NCBI RefSeq assembly: GCF_026191725.2 | Contig: NZ_CP120863.1 | Coordinates: forward strand, 5,436,001 to 5,500,000 | DNA length: 64,000 nucleotides | Origin: Roseibium porphyridii | GTDB taxonomy: Bacteria; Pseudomonadota; Alphaproteobacteria; Rhizobiales; Stappiaceae | Direction: 5' to 3' | Shown: positions 60,849 to 64,000 of the stretch, in pieces | How the letters are laid out: every line of letters begins with the position of its first letter | Numbering within the stretch: the first letter of the stretch is position 1 | The notes under the pieces: generated by a model | Told to the model about the DNA's origin: nothing | Seen by the model: only the letters and a program-made list of their open reading frames with translations | The model's database searches: none | Program-made: the position numbers and the translations under genes

Positions 60849-62984
60849 TTGATTTCACAAACTACGCTTCCGTCTTCACGCTCTTCCCTCCGAGCCCGCG
60901 CTCAGATCCTATGCCTCACCACGGCTATGGCTCTGGTGACGGGGCCTGCCTTGGCGCAGGACAACGGAATAGCCGCCTTCAACGCATATGTCGCGGGGTT
61001 GTCAGCGCTGGGTCTTGACGTTGAAAATGGATCCGTCAACTACGACGAGGGCAGTGACACGCTGACCCTGACCGACAGCAAACTTGTTTTTGCAGGCACA
61101 ATTTCCGATTTGCCGTCGGACGACGGCGACGACACCACGACCCAGGACCTAGAATATTCACTATCCATGGAGTCGGGCACCGTCACCATTACCGGTCTGA
61201 CACATGATGCCGGCGCGTTCTCCGCCGACACCTGGACCTATTCCGATGACAGTGTTCTGATCGTCACCGGTTCGGTGAAAGGGGAAGGCCGCCTGCGTGC
61301 AGAAGGCCGCATGGCGGGAATATCCGCGACCGGCTACAGCTTCAATATGCCGGAAATTCCGGCTGAAGATCCCAAGCGCCAGGCAAGCCGCTGGCTGCCG
61401 TTCCTCAAGGCCACTGTTCTGACCTCATATGAGGAAGTCAAGGTCGACAGCACAGCCATGACCTTCGAGGCCTACGCTATCGAGGACGGTCAGGAAACGC
61501 CTGTGGTCACCGGTACCATGCAGATGGATGGATACGTCATGGCCGATGCCAAAGACGGCTTCATCGGGTCCTATTCCATCGACAAGGTCACACAGAACCT
61601 GCAGACGCTCGAACCCGGATCTGGCAACATGGTCAACCAGACCACCAGCCAGGGCAAAACCATCTACGAAAACATCGACGCGGCCGCGTTCGTTGATCTT
61701 TTTGACCCGGATGTTCCTGTGACCGGCGACGAAATTGTCATGATCGGTTCAGGGTCTGCCGTTGACTACGAAAACACCCAGGAAATTCTCCCGGGGATGA
61801 CGCTCAAGATGAATGTCGAGAGTGCCACCATGGGCGAAATGACGGTCACCAAGCGCGACCATGATTTCCTCGCCGTTTTTGACGAGCTGCTGGACACCAA
61901 GGAACCTTCTCCTGAAAAGATCATCACCAGCGTGTTTCAGCTTTATCGCTCATTCGGCATTTCCGATGCCCGTGTCAGCGGCGTCTCCCTGAATGTGCCT
62001 TCGCCGGACACGGATGGCGGCTTTGATGTCAATATCAAGGAAATGGCGATGACCAACGTCAATTCCGATGGCATTGGCGAGATGATGATTGTCGGAGTGG
62101 ATGCCCCGGAGCTGCCGGAAGGCGCTTCTGTCAAACTCGACTGGGCTGCGATCGGCGATATCGAGTTTGCCGAATACACGCCGATGAAAGCCATGATCAG
62201 CACACTGATGGCCGATCCGAGCTATGGCGAAAACAATCCGCTGGAAGTTGCCCGCGCCTTCATGCCGCGCTCATTCGGTTATGAAGTGCAGGGCTTGGAT
62301 GTCAACGTTCCTGACGAAGGGCGTATTCAGATTGGCAAAACCGAGTTCAAAGCGTCCACAACGGTGCCGCCGATCCCGACAAGCCTCTTCTTTAAGAGCG
62401 ACGGTATCCGCGCCCCGATCAGCGCCGTCGATGACAAGGACGTTGAAGACATGCTTCGGGCGCTCGGGCTTGAAGAGATTGTCTGGTCTGATGAAACCCG
62501 GCTCTACTGGGACGAAACCACTCTTGAGCTGCGCCTGGAGCGCCTGATGGTGAACATTGAAGGTGTCGGGCGAGCCGAAGCATCGGCTCGTTTTGCAAAC
62601 GTCCCGAAAGCCTTGTTTGAAGATCCGGAAGGTCAGGGTCAGATGGCAGCGATCACGGCGCAGTTCGTTGATGCTTCGCTTGTAATCAACGATGCCGGCA
62701 TTACGGCCAAGGGCCTGAAGCATATTGCGGATGCTGAAGGCATTCCGGAAAACGTCTTCCGCGAGGCCCTGGTTGCTCAGGCCACCGAAGCGACGAGACC
62801 GATCCAGAACGAAGCCTTCACGAACATGGTGAGCGAAGCGGTCTCCAAGTTCCTTGAGAACCCGGGTGAGTTGAAGGTCACGCTCGTTCCGGCCAATCCG
62901 GTGCCGCTCGCGCAAATTCTCGGCAGCATGGCCGCACCTCAAACGATCCCGGATCTTCTGAATGTCACCGTCACCGCGAATTGA
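60849..62984 (+). CDS. large secreted protein of unknown function
   Basis: Protein of 711 residues with a long signal peptide (residues 1-36, ending in GPALA) and a periplasmic or surface chain. The mature part has many beta-strand-like stretches (ENGSVNYDEGSDTLTLTDSK) and is strongly acidic. No domain is recognised. The C-terminal third is more helical (EGIPENVFREALVAQATEA). The N-terminal and central thirds both show phrases of the type GEMTVTK and SGTVTITG, so a repeated AsmA- or DUF2125-like fold is possible, but I cannot show it. A terminator follows. Single-gene unit. Confidence 0.65.
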   Translation: MISQTTLPSSRSSLRARAQILCLTTAMALVTGPALAQDNGIAAFNAYVAGLSALGLDVENGSVNYDEGSDTLTLTDSKLVFAGTISDLPSDDGDDTTTQDLEYSLSMESGTVTITGLTHDAGAFSADTWTYSDDSVLIVTGSVKGEGRLRAEGRMAGISATGYSFNMPEIPAEDPKRQASRWLPFLKATVLTSYEEVKVDSTAMTFEAYAIEDGQETPVVTGTMQMDGYVMADAKDGFIGSYSIDKVTQNLQTLEPGSGNMVNQTTSQGKTIYENIDAAAFVDLFDPDVPVTGDEIVMIGSGSAVDYENTQEILPGMTLKMNVESATMGEMTVTKRDHDFLAVFDELLDTKEPSPEKIITSVFQLYRSFGISDARVSGVSLNVPSPDTDGGFDVNIKEMAMTNVNSDGIGEMMIVGVDAPELPEGASVKLDWAAIGDIEFAEYTPMKAMISTLMADPSYGENNPLEVARAFMPRSFGYEVQGLDVNVPDEGRIQIGKTEFKASTTVPPIPTSLFFKSDGIRAPISAVDDKDVEDMLRALGLEEIVWSDETRLYWDETTLELRLERLMVNIEGVGRAEASARFANVPKALFEDPEGQGQMAAITAQFVDASLVINDAGITAKGLKHIADAEGIPENVFREALVAQATEATRPIQNEAFTNMVSEAVSKFLENPGELKVTLVPANPVPLAQILGSMAAPQTIPDLLNVTVTAN

Positions 62985-63008
62985 TCGGACGATATTCCAC
63001 TGACACAC

Positions 63009-63036
63009 AAAGGGCGGCCAAATGGCCGCCCTTTTT
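63009..63036 (+). terminator. intrinsic terminator after the large secreted protein gene
   Basis: Perfect 8-base stem GGGCGGCC/GGCCGCCC with an AAAT loop and five T residues. The rest of the gap to 63207 shows nothing further. Confidence 0.9.
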
Positions 63037-63207
63037 GATCCAGAATTCGTTTCAATGGCAAAGTTCCTTCGGCCTGCTCATGTAAGCTCCAAAGTCTGCC
63101 GACAGCGCTCTGTTCGCAAACCCTACCGCTGAAATATAAAATTCGCAGCAACTCGTCAGCCCCGCTCGCATAGTTCTAGCCTATGAGACTCGGATGTTTG
63201 GGAACCG

Positions 63208-64000
63208 CTATTCGGCAGCTTCTTGCTGTTGTGCCGGACCGATGCGTGCTGCACAGAATTTGAATTCGGGAATTTTTCCGAACGGGTCAAGCTGCGGATT
63301 GGTCAGGAAGTTGGCCGGTGCTTCAAAGAAACAGAATGGCACGAACAGCATCCCTGCTGAAACGTCCCGATCAGCCCGCAAAGTCAGCGTGATCGCGCCC
63401 CGGCGCGTCTCGACCGTTACCTGTTGCCCAATATCCAATCCCGCCAGTTTGATGTCGCGGGGGTTCATGGACACCACGGGCTCCGGCTCGATTGCATCGA
63501 GAACTGCTGCCCGCCGGGTCATAGCACCTGTGTGCCAATGTTCCAGCATTCGGCCTGTGGTCAGCACCAAAGGGAAATCGTCATCGGGCAACTCGTCCGG
63601 CGGCACCAAATCTGTCGGAACGATTTTTCCGCGTCCGTCAGCCGTTGGGAAAGACTGACCGAACAGGATTTCGTTGCCAGGCACATCAGGCGCATCTGCG
63701 GGGTAGGTCACCGTGCCTTCACGTTCCAGCCGCTCCCAGGAAATATTCTTGAGAGAGGCCATGTGCGAACGCATTTCCTCATAGATCGCCGGAACTCCGT
63801 CGTAGGACCAGTCAAGCCCAAGCCGATTGGCTATGTCGATCAGGATTGTCCAGTCTTCACGCGCTTCACCAGGCATTGGAACACAAGGTCTGCCAATCTG
63901 AACCTGGCGGTTGGTGTTGGTATAGGTGCCAAGTTTTTCCGCATGTGCAGATGCAGGCAAAATGACATCTGCATGCCAGGCTGTTTCGGTCAGGAAAATG
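63208..64000 (-). CDS. formate dehydrogenase alpha subunit, C-terminal part (cut by window edge)
   Basis: C-terminal part of a molybdopterin oxidoreductase, cut off by the right edge; the frame continues open through 64000 with TETAWHADVILPASAHAEK. Diagnostic blocks are NTNRQVQIGRPCVPMPGEA, LTTGRMLEHWHTGAMTRRA and the closing TNPQLDPFGKIPEFKFCAAR, which together match NAD-linked formate dehydrogenase alpha (FdhF/FdsA) more than NasA. The C-terminal molydopterin-dinucleotide domain begins near FPLVLTTGRM. The natural end is AARIGPAQQQEAAE. The remaining subunit genes should lie beyond the window. Confidence 0.85.
   Translation of the reverse strand, partial: IFLTETAWHADVILPASAHAEKLGTYTNTNRQVQIGRPCVPMPGEAREDWTILIDIANRLGLDWSYDGVPAIYEEMRSHMASLKNISWERLEREGTVTYPADAPDVPGNEILFGQSFPTADGRGKIVPTDLVPPDELPDDDFPLVLTTGRMLEHWHTGAMTRRAAVLDAIEPEPVVSMNPRDIKLAGLDIGQQVTVETRRGAITLTLRADRDVSAGMLFVPFCFFEAPANFLTNPQLDPFGKIPEFKFCAARIGPAQQQEAAE

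Noticed and set aside
1..64000. CRISPR array or insertion sequence
   Set aside because: No regularly spaced repeats and no transposase-like genes or terminal repeats were seen.

Overview
The window looks like a chromosomal segment of a heterotrophic alphaproteobacterium. The block lptC-lptA-lptB-rpoN-hpf-ptsN, the short RNase D, an OpgH-type glucan synthase, a DctPQM TRAP system, a DUF1127 protein and an NDUFA9-like SDR are typical of Hyphomicrobiales and Rhodobacterales. A marine Stappiaceae-like organism (Roseibium/Labrenzia type) is my best guess, but it is an inference. I see no phage, transposase, integrase or CRISPR array.

Region 1 (1-6.7 kb) is the end of an exopolysaccharide locus: a GT4 glycosyltransferase, a secreted GH5 glycanase, a GumK-like glucuronosyltransferase, a Wzx-type flippase and a GT-C-like membrane protein. 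Region 2 (6.9-12.7 kb, minus strand) holds a HAD-UbiA fusion, a DprE1-like FAD oxidase, a small SMR-like exporter, an NAD-dependent epimerase and a class III aminotransferase. Together they suggest a polyprenyl-phosphate pentose or amino-pentose pathway, the strongest candidate here for an undescribed system. Region 3 (13.1-16.4 kb, minus) is a tight operon of a zinc-ligand-less MDR dehydrogenase, a 6-pyruvoyltetrahydropterin-synthase-like protein with lost catalytic residues, a GT4 enzyme and a methyltransferase. It is followed by opgH on the plus strand.

Region 4 (18.3-24.2 kb) is housekeeping: ptsN, hpf, rpoN, lptBAC and rnd. Region 5 (24.3-28.1 kb) is a copper operon (copA-type ATPase, cueR, two c-type cytochromes) preceded by a textbook CueR promoter with a 19-bp spacer. 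Region 6 (28.3-37.4 kb) has two outer-membrane barrels, an SMR pump, a tiny lipoprotein, a two-module glycosyltransferase with a small unknown partner, and a convergent pair encoding a secreted caspase-like/Sel1 protein and a radical SAM/SPASM protein.

Region 7 (37.6-46.4 kb) is a catabolic operon: TRAP transporter, 2-hydroxyacid dehydrogenase, RraA-family protein, Yellow/MRJP beta-propeller, KDG-type kinase, SDR and cupin. It is divergent from a GntR/FCD regulator, with a palindrome between them. Region 8 (46.4-53.6 kb) has a solo LuxR protein, a PAS-LuxR-alpha/beta-hydrolase fusion with altered catalytic residues, and an envelope module (VWA, DUF3137-like, LemA, two SH3-type secreted proteins). 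Region 9 (53.7-64 kb) has tRNA-Leu(CAG), an NDUFA9-like SDR, an MFS transporter, DUF1127, a WYL regulator, uppP, a GST, queG, a large secreted orphan and the 3' part of a formate dehydrogenase alpha subunit cut by the window edge.
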